Positions 58,382-64,000 of a stretch of DNA of 64,000 bases are shown here, piece after piece. Made by a program: the position numbers and the translations under genes. The stretch is from positions 10,002 through 74,001 of the forward strand of contig JAVKIE010000011.1 of assembly GCA_031459615.1 (NCBI GenBank). The letters run 5' to 3'. The stretch's first letter is position 1, and each line of letters opens with the position of its first letter. A model generated the notes under the pieces. The model made no database searches and was not told the DNA's origin. It was given only the letters and a program-made list of their open reading frames with translations. The stretch comes from Calidihabitans tengchongensis (GTDB lineage Bacteria > Sysuimicrobiota > Sysuimicrobiia > Sysuimicrobiales > Kaftiobacteriaceae).

Positions 58382-59082
58382 ACTCCCGCCCCCCAACGCT
58401 GCGTCAGCCGCCGCAGGTCCAGGCGGCCGTCGTACAGCGCCCGGCCAACGATCGCCGCCTCCGCCCCCGCCCTCTCCACGGCCTCCAGGTCCTCCTCCGT
58501 GGCAATGCCTCCGGCGGCGACCACCGGGACGCCGGCGCACGTCACCAGCTCGGCCAGCACCTCGAGGTTGGGACCGGAGAGCGTACCGTCCCGGCCGATG
58601 TCCGTGTAGACGAACCGCACCGCGCCCTGCTCCCGCAGGCGCCGGGCGGCGTCGACCACGTCCAGCGGCGTCTGCTCGGTCCACCCCGAGAGGGCCACCC
58701 GCCGCCGCCGCGCGTCCAGGGCCACCGCCACCGCCGGACCAAACCGCCCCAGCGCCTCCCCCAGCCGGGTGGCCGCCGTCCCCACCACGACCCGCGACGC
58801 GCCGGCTGCCAGGGCAGCGGCGATGTCCTCCACCGTCCGCACTCCTCCGCCGACCTGCACGGCCACGCCCAGTCCACACAGCCGCGCCACCAGGTCCCGG
58901 TGCGCCGGCCGGCCGGCCAGCGCCCCGTCCAGGTCCACCACGTGCAGCCACCGCGCGCCCGCGTCCACCCACCGCCGCGCCCACTCCACCGGATCGCCGT
59001 AGTCCCTCGCCCGGCCCGGATTGCCCTGGACCAGGCGCACGGCGCGGCCGCCCCGCAGGTCCACTGCCGGGATGACGATCAC
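58375..59082 (-). CDS. hisA: ProFAR isomerase
   Basis: Phosphoribosylformimino-AICAR ribotide isomerase, 235 aa, step 4 of histidine synthesis. Barrel enzyme paralogous to HisF: acid/base Asp8 in VIPAVDLRGGRAVRL, the second Asp in FVYTDIGRDGTLSGPN, and phosphate loops QVGGGVRTVEDI and VVAAGGIATEEDL. ATG start within the hisH stop overlap (ATGA). Could in principle also serve TrpF activity (PriA-type), but no trp genes are in the window and nothing specific shows it. Confidence 0.95.
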   Translation of the reverse strand: MIVIPAVDLRGGRAVRLVQGNPGRARDYGDPVEWARRWVDAGARWLHVVDLDGALAGRPAHRDLVARLCGLGVAVQVGGGVRTVEDIAAALAAGASRVVVGTAATRLGEALGRFGPAVAVALDARRRRVALSGWTEQTPLDVVDAARRLREQGAVRFVYTDIGRDGTLSGPNLEVLAELVTCAGVPVVAAGGIATEEDLEAVERAGAEAAIVGRALYDGRLDLRRLTQRWGAGVC

Positions 59083-59711
59083 GGCCCGCCCGCCCGTCCG
59101 GCCCCGGCCAGCATGTGCAGGGCGTTGCGGAGAATGTGGATTCCCGCCCGCCCGCTCTTTTCGGGGTGGAACTGCACGCCCAGGACCGCCCCCCGCCGCA
59201 CCGCGGCAGCGAACTCCCGCCCGTAGTCGGTCACGGCCACCACGTCACCGTCCGCCGCCGGCTCGGCGACGTAGGAGTGAGCGTAGTAGACGTGGACGGG
59301 GCCGGCCAGCCCCCGCAGGAGGTCGCCGGACCGCGCCGGGCGCAGGACGTTCCAGCCCATGTGGGGGACCTTCACCGTCCCGGGCAGGCGGCGCACGGCC
59401 CCCTCCAGCAGCCCCAGCCCGCGCACGCCGGGGCTTTCCTCGCTGGCCTCAAACAGCAGCTGCATCCCCAGGCAGACGCCCAGCAGCGGCACGCCGGCGC
59501 GCGAGCGGTCCAGCACCCAGTCCCACAGGTCCGCCTGCCGCAGCCTCTCCACCGCCGCGCCGAAGTGGCCCACGCCGGGCAGGACCACCACATCCCACGC
59601 TCCGCCCGCGGGGGCCGACAGGACGGCCACCTGCGCCCCCGCCGCCTCCAGCGCACGGCCCAGACTGCGCAGGTTGCCGGCCCCGTAGTCCACCAGGGCC
59701 GCCCGGATCAT
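59079..59711 (-). CDS. hisH: Imidazole glycerol phosphate synthase, glutaminase subunit
   Basis: Class I glutamine amidotransferase of 210 aa that feeds ammonia to HisF. Nucleophile Cys in PLLGVCLGMQLLFE and the His/Glu pair in GVQFHPEKSG complete the triad. The opening ALVDYGAGNLRSL and the VLPGVGHFG oxyanion segment are typical of HisH. Overlaps hisB downstream of it in the operon order by four bases on each side (ATGA), keeping subunits in step. Confidence 0.95.
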   Translation of the reverse strand: MIRAALVDYGAGNLRSLGRALEAAGAQVAVLSAPAGGAWDVVVLPGVGHFGAAVERLRQADLWDWVLDRSRAGVPLLGVCLGMQLLFEASEESPGVRGLGLLEGAVRRLPGTVKVPHMGWNVLRPARSGDLLRGLAGPVHVYYAHSYVAEPAADGDVVAVTDYGREFAAAVRRGAVLGVQFHPEKSGRAGIHILRNALHMLAGAGRAGGP

Positions 59712-60295
59712 GGTCCCAGCACCCCCTTGGTGGACGGCACGCCTCCTCCCCTGATGCGGGTGGCCAGGTGCAGGGCGATGCCGGTCCCCTTGAAGGCCGC
59801 CTCGACGACGTGGTGGGCGCTGCGTCCGTGCACCTGCACCAGGTGCAGGGTGAGGGCGCCGGAGGAGGCCAGGGCGCGGAAGAACTCCTCCGCCAGGTCG
59901 GCCGGAAACGTCCCCAGGACCGCCGGCCCCACCTCCAGGCCGTAGTGCAGGTAGGGGCGGCCGCTGATGTCCACCGCGGCCAGGACCAGCGCGTCGTCCA
60001 TGGGCGCGTGCACCGAGCCAAAGCGCGCGATCCCCCGCCCCTCGCCCACGGCCTGGCGCAGGGCCTGCCCCAGGGCCAGCCCCACATCCTCGACGGTGTG
60101 GTGGGGGTCCACGGCCAGATCGCCCCGCGCCCGGACCTGCAGATCCAGGCGGCCGTGGGCGGCCAGCTGGGCCAGCATGTGGTCGAAGAACGGCACGCCG
60201 GTGTCCACGGAGACCTCCCCGGACCCGTCCAGGTCCAGCGCGACCTGGACGTCGGTCTCGGTGGTCTGGCGGGAGATGCGGCCGACCCGGCTCAT
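59708..60295 (-). CDS. hisB: Imidazoleglycerol-phosphate dehydratase
   Basis: Mn-dependent dehydratase of 195 aa, monofunctional (no N-terminal histidinol phosphatase). Signatures VPFFDHMLAQLAAHG, DPHHTVEDVGLALGQAL and SAHHVVEAAFKGTGIAL supply the metal-binding His and Glu residues. Because the bifunctional fusion is absent, a separate histidinol-phosphate phosphatase is needed; the HAD gene at the operon end is a candidate. ATG overlaps the hisC stop. Confidence 0.95.
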   Translation of the reverse strand: MSRVGRISRQTTETDVQVALDLDGSGEVSVDTGVPFFDHMLAQLAAHGRLDLQVRARGDLAVDPHHTVEDVGLALGQALRQAVGEGRGIARFGSVHAPMDDALVLAAVDISGRPYLHYGLEVGPAVLGTFPADLAEEFFRALASSGALTLHLVQVHGRSAHHVVEAAFKGTGIALHLATRIRGGGVPSTKGVLGP

Positions 60296-61368
60296 GGGGC
60301 CACGCTCTGCGCCAGGGCGTCCAGAAAGCGGTCGTTCTCCTCCGGGGCGCCGATGGTCACCCGCAGGCACCGGTCCAGCAGCGGCTGGCCGGAGACATCG
60401 CGCACCAGGATGCCCCGGGCCAGCAGGCGCCCCAGCAGGACCCCGGCGTCCAGCGGGGTGCGGAACAGAATGAAGTTCGCCCGGGACGGATACGGCCGCA
60501 CCCCATCCACGCGCTGCAGGGCCTGGTAGACCCTCTCGCGCTCGCGGATCACCTGATCCACCCGGGCGGCCACCAGTTCCGGTCGGGCCAGAACCGCCAG
60601 GGCGGCTTCCTGGGCGAACAGATTGAGGTTGTACGGTGGCAACGCGGCCCGTACCGAGGCGATGACGTCCGGATGGGCCACCACGTATCCCACCCGGGCG
60701 CCGGCCAGGGCGAAGGCTTTGGAGAAGGTCCGCAGCACGGCCAGGTGCGGGTATTCCCGCACCGCCGGCAGCAGCGTCTGCCCGTCGAACTCGGCGTACG
60801 CCTCGTCCAGCACGACCACCCCCCGGGCCGCCTCGACCACGGTGAGGACGTCGTCCCGGGGACATCCGGCTCCCGTGGGGTTGTTGGGAGAGGCCAGGTA
60901 CACCAGGGCGACATCGGGGTCGCTGACCGCCTCCACCATCGCCGGCAGGTCCAGGCTGAAGTCCTCCCGGAGCAGGACCGGCCGCACCTCCGCCCCGCCC
61001 GCCACGGCCAGCGAGACCGACAGCGAGTACCCCGGCCGGACCAGCGCCACGCGGCGGCCGCAGGCAAAGGCCTGCACCAGGGCCAGCAGCGCCTCGTTGG
61101 ACCCGCTGGCCACCGCCACCATCTCCGCATCCACCCCGCAGGCCCCCGCCAGAGCCTCCCGCAGGGCCCGGCCGTCCAGCGGCGGGTAGCGGTTCCACGG
61201 GCGCCGGAGCAACCGGCGGGCCACCTCCGCCTTGAGGTCCTCCGGCCAGTCCTGAGGGCACTCGTTCTGGTTGAGCTTGACCGGGGCAGACTCGCCCCCG
61301 GCCAGCCGGTACGCCCCCAGGGCCGTCAGCTCGGGACGCGCCTGCGGAGACGGCCGCACCGCGCTCAC
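60292..61368 (-). CDS. hisC: Histidinol-phosphate aminotransferase
   Basis: PLP aminotransferase (358 aa) converting imidazole acetol phosphate plus glutamate to histidinol phosphate. The opening KLNQNECPQDWP, YPPLDGRALREALA, PNNPTGAGCPRDDVL, VVLDEAYAEFDG and the Schiff-base Lys in LRTFSKAFALAGARVGY are canonical, as is the final LRVTIGAPEENDRFLDAL. GTG start overlaps the hisG stop by four bases (GTGA). In many operons hisD stands between hisG and hisC; here it is missing. Confidence 0.95.
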   Translation of the reverse strand: MSAVRPSPQARPELTALGAYRLAGGESAPVKLNQNECPQDWPEDLKAEVARRLLRRPWNRYPPLDGRALREALAGACGVDAEMVAVASGSNEALLALVQAFACGRRVALVRPGYSLSVSLAVAGGAEVRPVLLREDFSLDLPAMVEAVSDPDVALVYLASPNNPTGAGCPRDDVLTVVEAARGVVVLDEAYAEFDGQTLLPAVREYPHLAVLRTFSKAFALAGARVGYVVAHPDVIASVRAALPPYNLNLFAQEAALAVLARPELVAARVDQVIRERERVYQALQRVDGVRPYPSRANFILFRTPLDAGVLLGRLLARGILVRDVSGQPLLDRCLRVTIGAPEENDRFLDALAQSVAP

Positions 61369-61994
61369 CGGCCCACCCCCGCCTGCAGCGTCTGCAGGAG
61401 CGGGCGCAACAGGCCCTCCCGGGTGCGCAGGCTCACCCGATTCACTACCAGGCGCGCCGAGGACCGGAAGACTTCGGCCACCTCCTCCAGGAAGTTGTCC
61501 CGCAGGGTTCGGCCGGTCATGACCACGTCCACGATCCCGTCGGCCAGCCCCACCCGGGGGGCCAGTTCCACCGAGCCGTGCAGGCGGATGATCTCCACCG
61601 GACGACCCTGGTCTTCGAAGTACCGGGCGGCGATGCGGGGGTACTTGGTGGCGATGCGCAACATCCGCCCCGGCTGCCACAGCGCGGCGCGGGCACCCAC
61701 CGGAAGGGCCACCACGCCCCGGCAGGCGCCGAACCCCAGGTCCACCAGTTCGTACACGTCCCGGGCCTGCTCCAGCAGCACGTCCTTGCCCACGATGCCG
61801 GCGTCGGCCGCCCCCTGCTCGACAAAGGTGGGCACGTCCAGAGGTTTGCTGATCAGCAGATGCAGCCCCTCGGCGGCGTCCACCAGCAGGCTGCGCTCGT
61901 CGGGCAGATCGCGGACCAGCGCCAGGCGCCGCAGGAAGGCCAGCGTGTCGTCGAACAGGCGCCCCGTGGGGACGGCCAGAGTCAGTGTCCCCAC
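61365..61994 (-). CDS. hisG: ATP phosphoribosyltransferase, short form
   Basis: First committed enzyme of histidine synthesis, joining ATP and PRPP; 209 aa, the short form that lacks the C-terminal regulatory domain and needs HisZ. The start (TLTLAVPTGRLFDDTLAFL) and PRPP loop (DGIVDVVMTGRTLRDNFL) are standard; GIVGKDVLLE and the RIATKYPRIAARYF segment identify the family. GTG start overlaps the end of hisZ by 13 bases. Confidence 0.93.
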   Translation of the reverse strand: MGTLTLAVPTGRLFDDTLAFLRRLALVRDLPDERSLLVDAAEGLHLLISKPLDVPTFVEQGAADAGIVGKDVLLEQARDVYELVDLGFGACRGVVALPVGARAALWQPGRMLRIATKYPRIAARYFEDQGRPVEIIRLHGSVELAPRVGLADGIVDVVMTGRTLRDNFLEEVAEVFRSSARLVVNRVSLRTREGLLRPLLQTLQAGVGR

Positions 61995-63262
61995 GGCGTC
62001 CCCACCTCCCCGGCGCGGGCGCGCGCCGCGCCGGTCAACCACCGGGCGGTGCTGCGGTCCTGCCGCCCTGTGGCCACGTCTTCCACCCACAGGTCCTCGC
62101 CTTCCCACCAGGCCAGCATCGCCGCCCCCTCGCGGGCCGCCAGGGCCCGGGCCTGCGGCTCGGACATCGCCGGCGCCACCACCACCTGCAGACCGGCCCG
62201 GCGCAACCCGGCCGCCAGCGCCGCAGCCCTCTGCCGGGTCGCCCGGTCGGCCAGGACCAGGACGTCGCAGCGCGCCGGCGGGGAAGGCGGCAGCAGCGAC
62301 ATGGCCACCTCCAGACCCAGGGCGAACCCGCTGGCCGGACAGTCTGCCCCGAAGCGGGCCAGCAGGCCGTCGTACCGGCCGCCGCCCAGGACGGGGACGG
62401 GGGTGCCGCGCCCCAGGGCCTCAAACACCACCCCCGTGTAGTAGCTGAAGTCCCGGACGATTCCCAGGTCCACCTCCACCGCGTCGGCGGCGCCATAGGC
62501 CTGCAGCAGGTCCAGGATCTCGGCCAGCTCATCCAGCGCCGCCCGCGCCGCGGGGGACGCGGCCAGGGGGCGGGCCCGCCTCAGGGCGTCCGCCCCGTGC
62601 AGGTCCGGAAGCGCGTGCAGCAGGCGGGCCGCCGCTCCCCCGGCGACTTCGGCCACCGCCACGTAGTCCCGCCGGTACAGGCGCGCCCGCACCTCGTCCT
62701 GCTGCGCCGGCGCCAGGCCGCCCAGCGCCTCGGCCAGAAAGCCCAGGTGGCCGACGTGTACGACCGCATCCGATAGCCCCACCTCCCGCAGGCAGGCCAC
62801 CGCGAGGGCGATGACCTCGGCGTCGCCGTCGGCGCCGGGGAGGCCCAGCAGCTCCACGCCGGCCTGGGTGAACTCCCGCATCCGCCCCCGCCCGGGTTCC
62901 TGGACGCGATAGACCGGCGCCACGTAGGACAGGCGCAGCGGCAGTCCCCGCTCGGGGAGCAGGCGGGTGGCGGCCAGTCGCGCGATGGGCACGGTCATCT
63001 CCGGCCGCAGCGCCAGCAACTCCGCTCCGTCCACGATCTTGATGATCTGGTCCTGGATGCCCGGCCCGGCTCCGTGCTGGAAGGTGTCCAGGAACTCCAG
63101 GGCCGGCGTGCTCACCTCCCGGTAGCCCCACCCTTCGCACAACCGCCGCAGCCGCCCGGCCAGTTCGGCCCGCCGGGCGGCGTCGGGCGGCGGCAGATCG
63201 CGGTAGCCGTCGGGCACCCGCTGCCACCGGGTGGACCGCGCATCGCGCACCCGCACGGACAT
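61982..63262 (-). CDS. hisZ: ATP phosphoribosyltransferase regulatory subunit
   Basis: Histidyl-tRNA-synthetase-like regulatory subunit, 426 aa, forming a hetero-octamer with short HisG and carrying histidine feedback control. Class II synthetase motifs remain recognisable (GYREVSTPALEFLDTF; RPEMTVPIARLAA; PVYRVQEPGRGRMREFTQAGVELLG) and the C-terminal part YYTGVVFEALGRG, VLGGGRYDGLLARFG. It has a C-terminal anticodon-domain-like region (about 325-400), longer than in the most reduced HisZ proteins, but a true hisS would need additional catalytic motifs and the operon position favours HisZ. ATG follows CCGGAGGG. Confidence 0.88.
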   Translation of the reverse strand: MSVRVRDARSTRWQRVPDGYRDLPPPDAARRAELAGRLRRLCEGWGYREVSTPALEFLDTFQHGAGPGIQDQIIKIVDGAELLALRPEMTVPIARLAATRLLPERGLPLRLSYVAPVYRVQEPGRGRMREFTQAGVELLGLPGADGDAEVIALAVACLREVGLSDAVVHVGHLGFLAEALGGLAPAQQDEVRARLYRRDYVAVAEVAGGAAARLLHALPDLHGADALRRARPLAASPAARAALDELAEILDLLQAYGAADAVEVDLGIVRDFSYYTGVVFEALGRGTPVPVLGGGRYDGLLARFGADCPASGFALGLEVAMSLLPPSPPARCDVLVLADRATRQRAAALAAGLRRAGLQVVVAPAMSEPQARALAAREGAAMLAWWEGEDLWVEDVATGRQDRSTARWLTGAARARAGEVGTPWGH

Positions 63263-63281
63263 CCCTCCGGTAGTTCTATTC

Positions 63282-63295
63282 TTTAGCTAGATAAA
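63282..63295. promoter_or_regulatory. Candidate operator: palindrome TTTAGCTAGATAAA
   Basis: Fourteen-base imperfect palindrome (six of seven positions symmetric) in a strikingly AT-rich patch between the his promoter and the hisZ ribosome site. It lies about 20-30 bases downstream of the predicted transcription start and next to yerC, whose product is a TrpR-type DNA-binding protein. Confidence 0.5.
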
Positions 63296-63320
63296 TCACT
63301 AGCGTCGGAAACTGCGGCCT

Positions 63321-63349
63321 ACGATACCACGCGGGCAGAACGGTGTCAA
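63321..63349 (-). promoter_or_regulatory. Promoter of the his operon: TTGACA - 17 bp - TATCGT
   Basis: On the minus strand a perfect -35 TTGACA is separated by exactly 17 bases from TATCGT. The -35 overlaps the yerC stop codon. The predicted transcript start is about 50 bases before hisZ. Confidence 0.75.
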
Positions 63350-63693
63350 CCCTTAGGGCGGGAGGCGGACGGGGCCCGGCGGAGGCGCACGCCCAGGCGC
63401 TCGAAGACCAGCCGGTAGCCGTCGGCTCCGTACTCCAGAAAGCGCCGCACCCGGCTGATGGTGGCGCTGCTGGCCCCGGTGCGGCGGGCCACGTCCTCGT
63501 AGGTATGGCCCTGGTACAGCAGCCGGGCGATCTCCAGCCGCTGGGCCATGGCCTTGATCTCGGCCACCGTGCACACGTCCTCGAAGAAGCGGTAGCACTC
63601 CTCGGGCGTGCGCAGGGACAGCACGGCCTCGAAGAACCTGTCCACCAGGGGATCCTTGAGCTTGGGGTTCACCACGCCGCGCGGTGTGGTCAT
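63346..63693 (-). CDS. yerC: YerC/TrpR-family transcriptional regulator
   Basis: DNA-binding protein of the TrpR-like YerC/YecD family, 115 aa. The helical core FFEAVLSLRTPEECYRFFEDVCTVAEIKAMAQRLEIARLL and the helix-turn-helix TYEDVARRTGASSATISRVRRFLEYG are complete. Family members in Firmicutes have been linked to histidine genes (HisR). ATG was preferred to a GTG nine bases upstream because GAGGTG stands six bases before the ATG. The gene ends on the -35 box of the his promoter, an arrangement that fits local regulation of histidine synthesis. An IS481-type element begins 180 bases upstream. Confidence 0.88.
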   Translation of the reverse strand: MTTPRGVVNPKLKDPLVDRFFEAVLSLRTPEECYRFFEDVCTVAEIKAMAQRLEIARLLYQGHTYEDVARRTGASSATISRVRRFLEYGADGYRLVFERLGVRLRRAPSASRPKG

Positions 63694-63873
63694 GACCGGC
63701 ACCTCGGCCCGGGGGCGGAAGGCCCGGTGGGGCGCGCGCCTCCCGGTGCAACTTTCTCTGCCGCAGGACCCCCGCCCTGCCCGGCTCGCCGCCGCGCGCC
63801 CCGTGACGGTCCCGGGACACGGACGCGGGGATTGGATCCCCGACGAACGCGCCGCACCCGTGGGACCCTAGCG

Positions 63874-64000
63874 TGTCCTGTTTCGCATTAGTGTTGACAG
63901 TAAAGGAGGGCCATGTGACGAATCCTTCCCGCTGGAAACCAACCCCTTCCGGGTTGACGGGGAGGACCGCCCATGACCCTCGACGACAGTGTACACGCTT
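63874..64000 (+). mobile_element. IS481-family insertion sequence, second copy (cut by window end)
   Basis: Starts with TGTCCTGTTTCGCATT, two bases after a CTAG, like the right end of the complete copy. All 127 visible bases match that copy except one base near the tip. Orientation is opposite to the complete copy. Confidence 0.92.
63973..64000 (+). CDS. IS481-family transposase, first codons only
   Basis: ATG lies exactly 99 bases from the IS end, as in the complete copy, and the visible codons MTLDDSVHA are identical. The rest lies outside the window. Confidence 0.88.

Noticed and set aside
63263..63345. Histidine attenuator (leader peptide with His run) before hisZ
   Set aside because: No short frame with consecutive His codons and no terminator-antiterminator pair. 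The palindrome and yerC fit a repressor better.

Overview
The window is a dense, very GC-rich bacterial chromosome segment with about 59 intact protein genes, one tRNA, several gene relics, one complete insertion sequence and the first bases of a second copy. GGGAGG/GGAGGT-type ribosome sites are common. Several genes instead start 6-8 bases after a TANNNT -10 box, which is the leaderless pattern. The GC content, short-form HisG with HisZ, a YerC/TrpR-type regulator and a Thermus-like P5C dehydrogenase suggest an uncultured Terrabacteria-type lineage (Thermus, Chloroflexota, Armatimonadota or CSP1-3/Sysuimicrobia neighbourhood). That placement is inference and cannot be settled from the window.

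Layout. 0.2-9.9 kb: PP-loop ATPase, nitroreductase, ZIP metal transporter, SLC13-type carrier, tRNA-Ser(UGA), a YHS-domain remnant, Yip1-like membrane protein, HAD hydrolase, P5C dehydrogenase and an unusual degenerate-GGDEF protein. 10-21 kb: Lys/Ala-rich nucleoid-type protein, M42 aminopeptidase, a giant zinc-ribbon/cyclase/ATPase/TPR regulator, SixA, a phytoene-desaturase-like oxidoreductase, a BioF/KBL-like PLP enzyme and an aminotransferase-SDR pair. 21-27 kb: a peptide/amide ABC importer co-transcribed with an acetamidase/formamidase, an exported propeller protein, a trypsin-like protease and a decayed cupredoxin gene. 28-33 kb: hisD followed by a branched-chain-type ABC importer whose permease LivM and ATPase LivG are fused and which lacks LivF. 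33-36 kb: a small basic protein, a BatA-like VWA protein and a radical SAM protein.

35.7-43.0 kb is an accessory island bracketed by a direct repeat of the last ~85 bp of the radical SAM gene. It holds a 5'-truncated aldehyde dehydrogenase, a HyuA/HyuB (hydantoinase/5-oxoprolinase) pair, an IS481-family element and a DUF1445 protein. DUF1445 is the family of mammalian D-glutamate cyclase, whose product 5-oxo-D-proline is a plausible substrate for a HyuA/HyuB enzyme, so a D-glutamate/5-oxoproline salvage module is proposed.

43-56 kb: a PD-(D/E)XK-like protein, PuuD-type urate hydroxylase, a three-gene operon of exported proteins (two of them beta-propellers), a SPOR protein, an ABC-2 exporter with a RibU-like ECF component, a flavin reductase and a serine-pathway pair (class V aminotransferase + SerA). 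56.5-63.7 kb: a compact, overlapping histidine operon (hisZ-G-C-B-H-A-F-IE plus a HAD phosphatase) with a clear promoter, a palindromic candidate operator and yerC upstream. hisD is missing from this operon and is found 29 kb away. The window ends inside a second, inverted copy of the IS481-type element.
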